Below, piece by piece: positions 34,122-44,728 of a stretch of 64,000 bases of DNA. Made by a program: the position numbers and the translations under genes. The DNA is from Chamaecrista fasciculata (lineage: Eukaryota; Streptophyta; Magnoliopsida; Fabales; Fabaceae), in contig QANZ01055329.1 of NCBI GenBank assembly GCA_003254925.1, positions 1-64,000 of the forward strand, given 5' to 3'. The notes beneath the pieces are model-generated. The model was not told the DNA's origin. It did no database searches and worked only from the letters and a program-made list of their open reading frames with translations. Within the stretch, counting starts at the first letter, position 1. Every line of letters begins with the position of its first letter.

Positions 34122-36164
34122 ATGGGTAGACGTAGATCTGTTGAGAAAGATATAAACACAGGGACATGGTCAAAGGAAGAAGATGAAATTCTCTTCAATT
34201 TTGTCACTCTTCATGGCAAAGGCAAATGGCGAAACGTGGCCAAATTTTCAGGTTTGATATATATATATATATATATACTACTCCTATGGAAAAAAAATGA
34301 TATAATCTGTGCATGTTAATAGTTAGCTAGTTCCATCAATAACCTAGAGTTGTCAAAACGAGTCAGTCGTTCAGCTCACTCGAGCTGGCTCGTTACGAGT
34401 CACGGCTCACATGGGCTGGCTCACACGAGCCAAAAATTCTAGGTGAACTAGGTTTTGCCAACCCAGCTAGCCAATTTGGGGAGCTAGGTTAACCCACTTA
34501 ACTTACCAATCATTAAATTTATTTATTTTTGTTTCATTTTTTAAATAAAAAATATTTTTTATTAACTTTCTTAATAAAATTCATGAAAATTAAGACAATT
34601 TGTACCAATACTATAATCATTCAATATATTAATATATATAATTTTAAATAAAGTGGGTTGGCTCATCAACTCGCCAACTCACTCGAGTTAGCTCACCACG
34701 AGTCACAAGTTAAGTGAGCTAACACACTCGAGTTATAATTTTCGACGAGCCAGATTTTTTCAACCCAGCTCGCCAATTTAGCGAGTTAAACGAGCCAACT
34801 CACCGGGTTTAGGTTTGAATCCATATTTTTATTTTATATATATATATATATATATGTTTATGTTTGAATCAAAGAACCTATTAACCACATTGTTAACAAC
34901 TTACCTCGTTTAGTTAATATAATAGAGAGTATTATGCAAGATATCTGCAAAAAATGATTCCAATGAAAGAAAAATTCAGCACCAGATCGTCTACCATACG
35001 GTAAAGTGTGATGTGTGGCGAGGACCAGTAACCAAGCGCCATGTGTACAGTGGCACACACATGACGCTCGTTGATTGGTCCTCGCCGCACAGCACAATTT
35101 GCTGTATAGCAGAGGATCCATTGCCGAAAAATTCTGTGAGTTACGTGACTCTGACGATAAAGTTAGAATGAGATTTTTTTAAAAAAAATAAAATAAAGTG
35201 CAAGAGATATAATTAAGAATCAAGAGTATTTTTTTAAAACAAATAGTTAGAGATATAAGAATAAAGAGTATCATTGAGACTTATTGTACATCCTAAATAT
35301 AACTTTTTGTCAATGTTTGGTCCAACATATGCATTAATAATTAGTGTTTGTATGTATTTATAAAATAGTATATTGCTAGATTTGTTTCCTTATTTTCCTT
35401 TGTTTTTTTTTTTTTGAAAACTTTGGGCTATACTTTAACTTATTTGTTAACGAATCTTGTTACTTTTAAATGATGTCGTTAGGTTTGAAGAGGTGTGCAA
35501 AAAGTTGTAGATATCGATACATGAATTATTTGAAACCTGACATAAAAAGAGGAGACATTTCTAAAGAGGAGCAAGATTTGATTATAAAACTCCATCATCA
35601 ATATGGCAACAGGTAGTATATATATATTTGCATGCATGTATATGTTATTAGTTTATTAATTTACTTCACTATATTTATTATTGTCTAAGTAAATGATTTA
35701 AATGTATTTGTGAACAGGTGGGCTTTAATAGCTAAAAATATACCTGGAAGAACTGATATTGAAATTAAAAATTATTGGAAAATTTATTTGTCTAAGATAT
35801 TACATCACCGACGAAAGTCGAAAGAGGAGAAAGCTAAAGTTTTCGGAGACAAAATTATTAGTGAGTCATCTAAATGTAACACATATATTAATCATAGTCG
35901 TTTGGACACTCAAACAGAGGATGATGATGAAGATAATGAAATCCTTGATGATTTTCACTTCAATGATATCGGTCAAGATGATGAAATTGTTAATGCTGTG
36001 AGTGATTCAAGTAAAAAGATACAAGTTCTTCATGAAGAGCATGAAAAAGTGGGAAGGCATAATTTAAAAGGAGCTTGGTCAAAAAAAGAAGATGAGATTC
36101 TATTTAACTATGTTGTTCATCATGGAGAAGGCCAATGGGAAAAAGTTGCACAAACAACAGGTTT

Positions 36165-36227
<63 letters not shown>

Positions 36228-36262
36228 NNNNNNNNNNNNNNNNNNNNNNNNNNNNNNNNNNN

Positions 36263-36348
<86 letters not shown>

Positions 36349-37438
36349 TCAAACACACATGTAAGGTTGTCCTAAAATCATTTCATGCATGCAACTTTTG
36401 GTTATATTAATTGTCTTTGAATGATATTTGTAGGTTTGAAGAGATGCGGAAAGAGTTGTAGGCATCGATATTTACATTATTTGAAACCTGGTATAAAACG
36501 AGGTAATATCTCTAAAGATGAGGAAGAAATAATTGTTAGACTTCATCGTCTTCATGGAAATAGGTAATAATGATTATACATTCACTATTAATTTACATAT
36601 AAAGATAGACTTGGGATCTGGATTTTTTATAGCGCAATGCATTGCAGTTCAGAGAGATAAATGAAGAGTTAGAGAAAGAAAGTGTTCGTGAAAAACCCAC
36701 ATTTTTTTCTTCAACTCTTCCTTTATTTCTCTAAACTATAGTGCAATTGTACTGTAAAGGATGCATTTCCATAGACTTATTGGTATATTTTTGTTTTAAC
36801 CAAAATTGACACATCATTTTATAATTAAATTGACTTATATATACAAACGCTTCCATTGGATTGATGAAGACAAAAGTTACCCAAAAAATGTTTATAGACG
36901 AATTATTTACTTAAGCATTTAAGTGACTTTGTCATCTAAAATGTATTTTAACAGGTGGGCTTTAATAGCTAAAGAGCTACCGGGAAGAAGAGATAGTGAA
37001 ATCAAGAACTATTGGCATGCCTATTTGTCTAAGAAATCATCTCCTTCTGTTAAAATTAATGAGCCCAATTCCAAGGCCAGAAAGAACAAAAAAATAAGTG
37101 ATGCAAATGCAGGAGAAGTTCATTGGCCATCAAACCCTAATGCTGAAGATTCGGAGAATAATATAGAAGTGTCAACTGAATCGTCTGATCACAACAACAC
37201 TAATGCATTTAGTCCTAATAATTCCTTTCAGATAGACTATGATCATGCATTTCTTGATGATTTTCTCTTTAACGTTTCTCAAAATGATCAAGATGGGAAT
37301 TATTTCAACCTAAATATAGCACAAATTGAAGACAACAACATGGTCGTCTCATCATCTTATGATCATCAATGTCAAATAGTTGAAGATGATTTGGATTTTT
37401 GGACATCATCATCTGGATTTCCTTTCATCGATTGCTAG
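34122..37438 (+). CDS. MYB transcription factor with two tandem R2R3 domains (fused gene)
   Basis: Predicted exons are 34122-34251, 35483-35612, 35718-36160, 36434-36563 and 36955-37438, with GT-AG introns. The spliced frame is 1317 nt and 438 residues. Introns 1 and 3 are phase 1 (inside the R2 third helix, before GLKRC) and introns 2 and 4 are phase 2 (inside the Arg of NRW), which is the standard plant R2R3 arrangement, here used twice. Domains: R2 about 14-63, R3 66-116, acidic linker 117-196, second R2 205-254, second R3 257-307, then an acidic Asn/Asp-rich C-terminus ending [10 protein letters not shown]. Such proteins bind DNA in the nucleus; plant R2R3-MYBs usually have one pair. Deviations from consensus: Tyr56 and Tyr247 replace the third Trp of both R2 repeats; Ile101 and Ser292 replace the Asn of TDNEIKN. 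The bHLH-contact signature is incomplete in both R3 repeats. Linker and C-terminus share an LDDFxFN motif. A 35-base assembly gap lies in intron 3. Orthology and targets are unknown. Confidence 0.88.
34336..34815. repeat. Transposable-element relic in MYB intron 1
   Basis: Intron 1 (34252-35482, 1231 bp) contains a region rich in CGAGC/GCTCG motifs (for example CTCACTCGAGCTGGCTCG and its complements near 34660-34800), unlike the AT-rich surroundings. It begins near CCTAGAGTTGTCAAAACGAG, which resembles hAT-type termini, but I find no matching opposite terminus, so it is probably truncated. The rest of the intron (34960-35130) has a smaller GC-richer inverted segment (GCGAGGACCAGTAACC with TTGATTGGTCCTCGC). 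Confidence 0.5.
36167..36347. repeat. Long (CT)n-(AT)n microsatellite with assembly gap, MYB intron 3
   Basis: A (CT)n run begins 6 bases after the intron 3 donor, is broken by 35 N (36228-36262), continues as (CT)n to 36327 and then (AT)n to about 36347. The gap marks an unresolved repeat length. Reading frames across it are artefacts. Confidence 0.95.
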
Positions 37439-37527
37439 AAGAAGAACTGTATGGGTATAGACATATAGTTGTAGTTTGGATCAGTTTTGATTATGTTGTG
37501 TATGTCAACTTTCTCATCCATGCCTAT

Positions 37528-37533
37528 AATAAA
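37528..37533 (+). terminator. Polyadenylation signal of the MYB gene
   Basis: AATAAA lies 90 bp after the MYB stop codon in a T-rich 3' flank, a usual place for a plant near-upstream element. Confidence 0.65.
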
Positions 37534-37689
37534 GACTCATCATCTGTATAATTAAGAATTGATCATTTTCGCACTTGTGTTTCTATTTTGCTACATCAAA
37601 GGCTACCATTTGAGTAAGTTAAATCTTAATGAAGATTATATGTTTCTTCAATTGGGAGCCGCAAGATTGTACTATAACATAGGTACTAA

Positions 37690-38080
37690 AAGAGACAGGT
37701 CTTGACTCTTGTGGTCCCATGGAAACATGATTCTTAAAATAGAGAGAGAGAAGAAATAAGGTGGGCCACATATGCAAACAAGAAAAATAAAGAATTTATT
37801 AGTATGGTCAATATCTCATTTTGGTCCTCCAACTATAGGATAAATTTTGTTTTGGTAAATTTAACTTTGGTCCTCAAACTAAAGGGTGAATTTAATTTTG
37901 ATCCTCAATTTTTTTGTTCTATTTTAATTTAGTCCTAAAACTTTCTTTTTTGTTTTACTATTTGTCCAAAAAATGATTTTGTTTGGTTAAATTTCTATCG
38001 TTATATCTCTAGGCTGAACGTACACTTAACTTGGATGATTTATCTCTCATACGTATACTAATAAGTGAAAATATTATGTT
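37690..38080. repeat. Dispersed repeat, directly repeated at 40070-40420
   Basis: The blocks here (GGTCTTGACTCTTGTGGTCCC, GAACAAGAAAAATAAAGAA-like, CATTTTGGTCCTCCAACTAT, TTTTTTTGTTCTATTTTAAT, CTCTAGGCTGAACG) recur in the same order at 40070-40420. The later copy is followed by an inverted arm (40530-40665), so the two are probably one complete and one half fold-back element. Confidence 0.6.
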
Positions 38081-39059
38081 TTTATCCTATGCATTTTTTG
38101 TGAATTTAGAGTGAGAAAGGAAGATGAAGTGAGAGAAAATGTGAATCTCATGAAATAATAAATGTGTATGACACATATTTTCTTATTCTACTTCTCTTTT
38201 TTCTCTTTCTCTCTTTATATCTACAAGAGATGTAGATGAACCAATTCCATAAATTTTTGGTTCATTTTGTTTCGAAAAAGAAATATTTTTATTTCTTTTT
38301 CTGCATTTCTACATTTATATTTCTTGTAGATTTAGAGAGAGAAACAAAAAGAAAAAGAGGTAAGAGAAAGTATGAGTCTTACACACTTATTATTTCATGA
38401 TATCCACATTTTCTCTCACTTCCTCTTCCTTTCTCTCTCTTATTTCACAAAGAATAAAGAAGATAAAAATATAGATGATCCAATCCTCAAATTCATCGTT
38501 AGTTTGCAATTAAGAAGGGAGTTTTTTTTCTGTTAACTATTTTTTATGACACTTATGAGAAATAAACAGTCCATTTTCACATGTTCAAATCAAACTTAAT
38601 GGCTAAAATCATATGGAATCATATTTCATGAAATTAATCTATAATTGTTTTTTGAAAAATAGAGCAAATTAAAAACATATAATAAACTTAATATAAAAGA
38701 AAAAGAGAAAATAATTATTCTATATATATTTAGATGGATTATAAACACACCACAAACTAGAAGAAAATTTATTAATATTATATATATATATATAAACTTA
38801 TTGTATGAAAAATCTATGGTTTCGAAAATCGGACCGGGAATTGGACAGTGGTCAGATCCGAGTTGGTCACAAAACCGGCTTGATCAAGAATTGGATGAAC
38901 TGGGAAAACTGTCTTGAACTAGACAATTTTGGGGTTATACTGGTTCAAGATTTTTTGTTCTTTTTTTTTATCCTTCTAGTCTTTTAGATAAAAATGATGC
39001 TATTTTAAAATATTTTTTTTCGTATTAAGTTTAGACTCATGACAAAATGGACCTTTATT
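38081..39059. other. Intergenic repeats, no gene seen
   Basis: Imperfect inverted similarity exists between 38095-38215 and 38330-38450 (GAGAGAAAATGTGA-like and TTCTCTCACTTCCTC-like blocks), perhaps another decayed fold-back element. The short frame at 38805-38987 has no recognisable product. Confidence 0.4.
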
Positions 39060-39165
39060 CTTTTATCAAATTTGTGACGGAAAATGGACAAAATTGTGAC
39101 GGAATTTGTGACGGAGCCAAATCTCATCACAAATTCCGTCACAAATCACCTGTTTTCTTGTAGTG
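39060..39165 (-). mobile_element. CACTA (En/Spm) transposon terminus
   Basis: The sequence ends TTTTCTTGTAGTG at 39153-39165, the complement of the CACTACAAGAAAA terminus typical of plant CACTA elements. Subterminal repeats of GTGACGGAATTTGTGACGGA type and their complement (TCCGTCACAAAT) precede it. The opposite terminus was not found upstream, so this is a truncated or solo end. Confidence 0.75.
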
Positions 39166-39532
39166 TCAAAATGATACACTATTGGCTAATTTTTACTTCA
39201 ACATGTAATCTTTAATTTTATCTTCTTAGTTCTTATTTTTTTTATTCAATCAAATTTAAATATAAAGAGTTTATTATATATTTTTAGTATTTATTAATAT
39301 ATTTTTAATATATTAAATTAAATATATCATTTTTAGTTTACTTAATTATTAACAATTCAATATTAATTTAATGATTGAATCTTAAACTGCGACATCAAGC
39401 GATTGAGTCAACAATTAATCCTTGAAAAAATATATGTAGAGGGGAATGGGGGGTTTCAGTTGCTAAAATAAGTGCTCGATTAATTGTTATATTCAACTTA
39501 CGTTTCTGGTTTTTTTCATTAATTGGGAAGTG

Positions 39533-40017
39533 TAGGGATAATCATGGGTAGGGTATGGATAGGGTACTATGATACCCGGACCCATACCCGGATGTGAGTG
39601 GGTATTAAAATTAATCCCCATACTCATATCTGTTGGGTAGTCTAATCCTCATACCCGCACCTAAACCTGGAAAATTTTAAAAAAATTATTTTTTGTTAAT
39701 ATAAAATTTATATTTATCCAATTTTTTATATCTATAACTACTAAAAATAAAAAAATAAATCATAAATATGAATACATTAATAAAATATTTCAATATTTAT
39801 AAAAACTTTAATATTTTTTCAGTAAAAAGTGTTAAAGTATTATATATTTTATATATAAAAATATATTTATTATTACTAATTGGTATATGGGTAGGGTACA
39901 GGTAGGGTACCACCATACCCGAATCTATACCCATTAAGGATGGGTACGGGTTTAGACCCATACCTATGGGGTAAATTTTAGAGTCTCCATTGGATATCAA
40001 TATTTTGATCATCCCTA
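39533..40017. mobile_element. hAT-type MITE
   Basis: The terminal inverted repeats TAGGGATAATCA and TGATCATCCCTA are flanked by 8-bp duplications GGGAAGTG (39525-39532) and AGAAAGTG (40018-40025), with two differences. The interior contains repeated GGGTATGGGTAGGGTAC motifs and their complements near both ends. The 8-bp duplication and short termini fit hAT. It is non-coding. Confidence 0.78.
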
Positions 40018-40184
40018 AGAAAGTGGAATAGAGTCTGAAAACGCGGGGTCAACTCTACCAGAGGTATTAAAAAAGGACCAGTCCTGTGATCCCACAAACA
40101 AACAAGATTCTTGATAAACGGAGAGAGAAGAGAGATGGTGGGTGGACCACCACAAGTACGAACAAGAAAAATAAAGAACTTATT

Positions 40185-40665
40185 AATAAGGTCAAAATCT
40201 TATTTTGATCCACAAACTATAGGACAAATTCTTGTTTGGTCTTCAAACTAGAGTGAATTCTATTTTGGTACTCAATTTTTTTGTTCTATTTTAATTTTCA
40301 AACTTTTTCTTTTTTTTTCCACTATTAGTCTAAAATATGACTTTGTCTAATTTTTATCATTATCTCTAAGCTAAACACTTAAGTTAGACACTTTATCTCT
40401 CTCGTATGTGCCCTAAGTTGATAGAGAAAGGAAGAAAAGTCTTTATTCTTAAAAAGAAAAACAACCACAAATTTATCAACAATTTGTGACTAAGAAGAAA
40501 TCTCTTCTTTTTCTTCTCTGTCAAATCATATTTTGGACTAACAATAGAATCCATTGAAAAAGTTTGAGAATCCAAATGAAACAAAAAATAGTTTGAGGAC
40601 TGAAATGGAATTAACCCTATAGTTCGAGGACCAAAATAAAAATTTGACCAATTACTAAAATCATT
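40185..40665. repeat. Fold-back element
   Basis: 40185-40345 (AAAATCTTATTTTGATCCACAAACTATAG...) is complementary to about 40520-40665 (ATAGTTCGAGGACCAAAATAAAAATTTGACC). It is related to 37690-38080 and, more distantly, to 57340-57450. It is non-coding. Confidence 0.6.
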
Positions 40666-40889
40666 CAATGTAAAAAGATAAGGGAAGAATGGGCTCAATT
40701 GAAAATTTTGCCTAAATTGTATATTTTTCTATTAATTTTATTTTATATATAAAAGATTTGTTGGATGAATTTTGAGAAATTATAAAATACCTTATATATT
40801 TCTTATTTTGTGTAAAAATTATTTTCAAATGCGAGGAAGAAGAAAATTTTGACTAATATAAAAGTTTACAAGGATGATAACACAAATAT

Positions 40890-41960
40890 CAATGAAAAAA
40901 TTTATTATTTAGTCTTTAAGTTTATATCGAGTCAACAAATTAGATCTTAAATAATCAAAATATACAATTTAGTCTCTAAAATTGTTAATAATTTGGTCTC
41001 TGAATTTAAACTGATTATATGTACTTTTTTATCCCTAATTTTTTTATTAAATATATACTTTTCGATCTTTAAATTTATACTAAATCCAAGGACGATGTGA
41101 TCCAATAAAACCATCACATTTAAGATGATATTATCAGAGGAGAAATATAGGGTGCTCAAGCAGCTTCCTCTGGGGTTTTTCATCAATTCATGCAAGTCCC
41201 TTCTTCACAAGTGCTAAATACTCATATGCCCATATTTTTAGTATAACATATTGGCCAAAGTTCTATTTTGATTCCTCAGGTTTGCTTAAAGTTCCACTTT
41301 GGTCCCTCATCTTCTTTTCGTTTTGTTTTGGTCCATCAATTTTCCAAAACGTTCCACCGTTAGTCCCTCAGCATTTTTCATCCAACTTTTTCATTAAAAA
41401 AGGATAAAACTAACTTAATGTTCCAAAAGTTTTATTATTTTACATTAAGGTCCTTTTTCTTTTATAATAGAACCAAAACGTAAAAAAAAGAAAAAAATAG
41501 ATGATTTAAGTTGATTTTACACCAAAATTAAAAAAAGAAGGCAGAAACGCAGAAGAACGCACAGCTTGATCATCATCTACATCTACATCTTCTTCTTTTT
41601 CATCATCATCTTCTTCTTCTACGTTTGTTGCTGTTGTTGCCACTGTTAGTCGTCGTCTTCTCTAGCGAACTTTTTAGCGTATTACACGGTGGCTCCGACG
41701 ACTATGAAAACTTCTAACCCAAAGTTTTTTGACCTCCTGAGTTCAATGACAGATTTGCCTGGACATCACCCAAGACTTGCCCGGGCATGATGATGAAGCA
41801 ACGTCATGCAACAATAATCTTGTGATGATTGCATGAATCCAAAGGATAGGAATCACTTAACAAATTCTGCAAATCCATAGGTGTAAATATCTATTTTTCA
41901 ATATTTATTTTCATCATCTTCTTTTAGTTATTATATTTTATTTAATGTAAGGGCAACACT
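40890..41960. repeat. Pieces of two fold-back families
   Basis: 40890-41095 resembles one arm of the 5144-6190 element (TTTAGTCTCTAAAATTG themes). 41255-41400 and 41665-41760 match parts of the MULE-type element at 59658-60301, including the block ACACGGTGGC-TCGACGACTATG. Neither piece has a visible partner arm. No gene is supported. Confidence 0.5.
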
Positions 41961-42536
41961 TTGAAAAGTTTCATTGAAGGAGTTATTTATTTATTTGGCT
42001 AAAGTGTATTCTTTGTCCCATAATTTTTTGTTGAGGTCCTTGTTTAATTTTATAATTTCTTTATTGCATTTTTTATCTTATATTTTTTTGTTTAGTTACA
42101 GATTTGGTCTTATATATATGTTGGACTTTTGGTCTCATATCTTTTTGTCATGTTGCAAAATTGATCTCATATATTTGGATCAGGTGAGACTGACCGTGAA
42201 ACTTTTTATAAAAATATGAGATCGATTCTATAATCTAACTCAAAGATATAATTAAGATTACAACTAATACGAAACCAAATCTATAACCTGAGGAAAAAAA
42301 AATAAAAGTGTAGTAAGAAAATATAAAACTAAATTCAAACCTAAATATAAGTGATAAGACTAAAAGTATACTTTGATATTTTTTTTTAAATTGAATTAAA
42401 AAAAACGCATTGCTTAAAAATGCACACGAGCTAAAGCAAAGTAAATTTTCACCATTGATTTGACTATGAATGGTGTAGAAAAATTCGTTTTTTACTTTTG
42501 TTTTTTTTTCTTAAAAATGAATTAAAGAAAGAGATA
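41961..42536. other. Intergenic, no gene seen
   Basis: AT-rich sequence with one weak inverted similarity (42080-42190 against 42215-42360, TTTGGTCTTATA themes), perhaps a further decayed fold-back element. The frame at 41974-42219 is hydrophobic by composition only. Confidence 0.4.
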
Positions 42537-42544
42537 GACATTGA

Positions 42545-43242
42545 TTTTTTTGCCTGAAACATAATTCATTCAATAATAAGATAAAGTAAGTACAGTACAA
42601 ACGAAAACAAAACAAAAATAGATAACTCTTCCCTAGCTAGCATAAACAACAACACTAGACATGATATCAATTGACGAAGGTAGAGGGTTTGCAACCCATC
42701 CAAGATGACCCATCTTCGTTTCAGACAATTTGGCAAGACAATCAGCTGTCAAGTTAGCGGATCTAGGGATCCAACTAAAGTTACAACCATCTAAATAACT
42801 GGAAACATAAATAAAGTCATATAAGAAAGACAAACACTTTCAATCAGAATAACAGACAACCCCAGTGGTTGTTCTAACTAAAGATATAATCAGGCTCAAA
42901 GCAACAATAATAATTTGATAAAATGAAACGACGTCGTGGAAGAGTACCCAAAAACCAGAACTAAACTAGGAAGCCGTCGTGGAAGCCAAAACCTGCCGTG
43001 GAATGCCTAATTTAGAGTCGATTCCGCAGAACGCTGTCATAGGAGCCCTGATCCAAAACGCCGCCACAACAAAATTCTTGAAACAAAATAACACTCTTAA
43101 AAAGACCCTTAAAAAAAGAAATTTTCAACACTATAAAGTGAGAGCAGGGTCACCACGACTGAGATAGCGGTGCTCCAAGAGCATCACGCACAAGAAAAAT
43201 AGAAAGTCAGAGAGAAAATAGGGAGCGGCTAGGGTTACGAGA
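42545..43242 (-). mobile_element. Internally deleted LINE derivative (~690 bp)
   Basis: It is flanked by direct repeats GACATTGATTTTT (42537-42549) and GACACTGATTTTT (43243-43255), and its minus-strand 3' end abuts a run of T (42545-42551), the poly(A) tail. On the minus strand its 3' half (42833-42633) encodes SYLDGCNFSWIPRSANLTADCLAKLS, the end of a LINE RNase H. Its 5' half reads like a LINE 5' UTR (CGTAACCCTAGCCGCTCCC). Endonuclease and reverse transcriptase are absent. It is therefore a complete insertion of a deleted template, not a 5' truncation. Confidence 0.75.
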
Positions 43243-43259
43243 GACACTGATTTTTAATT

Positions 43260-43930
43260 TGCTATAACTATTGTACTTTCTGCGGCATGACCCTTAAAAC
43301 AAAAATAATAAAAATGATAGAGTAGCAAGAAATCGTTCACGTGACAAGGGATACACGAAAGAAAGGATAACAGTTTTAAATATTAATATATTCACACAAA
43401 AAAAGCAAGAAATCACTCACGTGCATCTCAATGCATCATTTCTTCGCCTCTTGTTTTGTTTCAGAAAAGATGCAGATTATGATGTGATATAAAAAGATAG
43501 TACGTACGGTTCGGTTTGATTCTAACTACCGGTTAAATACAGATAAAATTATTTTATTGAAAATTATTTAAATTTTAAAATATATAAAATTATAGAAAGT
43601 AAGATTAAGAGGAGTGTTATTTTAAGTTAGAAAAATTGTTTATGATTGTAATATTATATGGATTAACTTTTTTTTATTATATTATTTAAATTGATACGTT
43701 GATTTAATATAAATTGAATAATAAAAAATATTTAAGGATTGATTCGATCATTTAATGCAAACGGGAAGATCAAAAGTTAATTTGTCTTTAATTTATTTTG
43801 ATAAAATTGAATAATCATGATCCTAATATAGGTAAAGTATGGGATGAAAGATAAATGTTATTTTAATTCATAGATAAATCATATTGTTCACGATTGTATG
43901 ATATCGACTAACTCTTATTTTTTATTAGCA
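43260..43930. other. Intergenic, no gene seen
   Basis: AT-rich sequence without recognisable genes. Some phrases (GATAAATCATATTG, GATTAATTTTTT) recur at low similarity inside the segment. Confidence 0.4.
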
Positions 43931-43931
43931 A

Positions 43932-44728
43932 AAATAATGTTGGTACTTGTAATGTATAAGATCATTTTTAGTTTATACTTGAAATATTTTTTTTTTGTCA
44001 ATTATACCCACAACGTTTTACATTTCAGTCAATTAACCCCAATCCCTAACTAATTACATAATAGTCTAAAATGTTTGTCATCTTTAACAAACAAGTCCTT
44101 AGAAGCCATTAATCACCCTCCTTCTCTTACCTTAAAACATCACCACCACAATTCATCATTGTCGTCCACTTTGTCCTTTTTTACGGCAACATGGTCCTTC
44201 TCCTCGTCGTGGCCAACTTCCTGGTCTCCTTTAAAATACGTCGTTCTCATCCCTTTTTCTTCCTTTTTTGTCTCTCTCTCCAAAAGAGTTTCGAAGTTAC
44301 TTCTCAATTTTGACGACCACAATGGCACCACCACCGGAGATTATGTGTTAACTCCAGAAGCTAGATCTATTGGTATTTTTGCTCGATTTCTCTGTATTTG
44401 AGGCACATCAGCAAGTTTGTGTGTGGTTACCTGAACTGTGAAAAACAAAGAGGAGAAATTTTTTGAGTTTCTCAATTGCAGGGACCAATTCTTTAAAGAT
44501 GACAAACATTCTAAATTGTTCTATAATTAGTTAGGGACTCATGTGAAAGAAAAATCTTGAGAGAATGGAGGATTTCTAAATAATGGAAACTTAAGGACCT
44601 TAAAACAAAAAAAAATGTCGGTTTGGGGTATAATTGACTAAAATGTGAAACATTGGTGGTATAATAGACAAAAAAAAAGTATAACTGAAAATGACCCCAT
44701 ACATTGGGGGTACCAACAATACTTTTGT
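43932..44728. repeat. Inverted-repeat element
   Basis: The left end CAAAAATAATGTTGGTAC, ATGTATAAGATCATTTTTAGTT is complementary to the right end near 44680-44728 (GACCCCATACATTGGGGGTACC, AACAATACTTTTG). Internal blocks ACATTTCAGTCAATTA and TTAGTTAGGGACTC also pair. Non-coding; the open frame at 44075-44401 lies in its spacer and has only Ser/Thr-rich low-complexity sequence. Confidence 0.65.

Noticed and set aside
34858..35121. 87-residue minus-strand frame
   Set aside because: It lies in MYB intron 1 and overlaps a small inverted repeat; no domain.
34122..36160. The first MYB half as a separate gene ending before the second half
   Set aside because: No stop codon occurs between unit 1 and the second R2 in exon 3, which is one contiguous stretch without N. 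The phases of all five exons agree. Separate genes would need an unseen start for unit 2.
36104..36410. Open frames of Ser-Leu or Arg-Glu dipeptides
   Set aside because: They are translations of the CT microsatellite and of the assembly gap in MYB intron 3.
41974..42219. Hydrophobic 81-residue frame resembling a membrane protein
   Set aside because: Phe/Leu/Ile-rich only because of T-rich DNA; no start context, no domain.
44075..44401. 108-residue Ser/Thr-rich frame
   Set aside because: It lies in the spacer of an inverted-repeat element; no domain, and an overlapping minus-strand frame is equally open.
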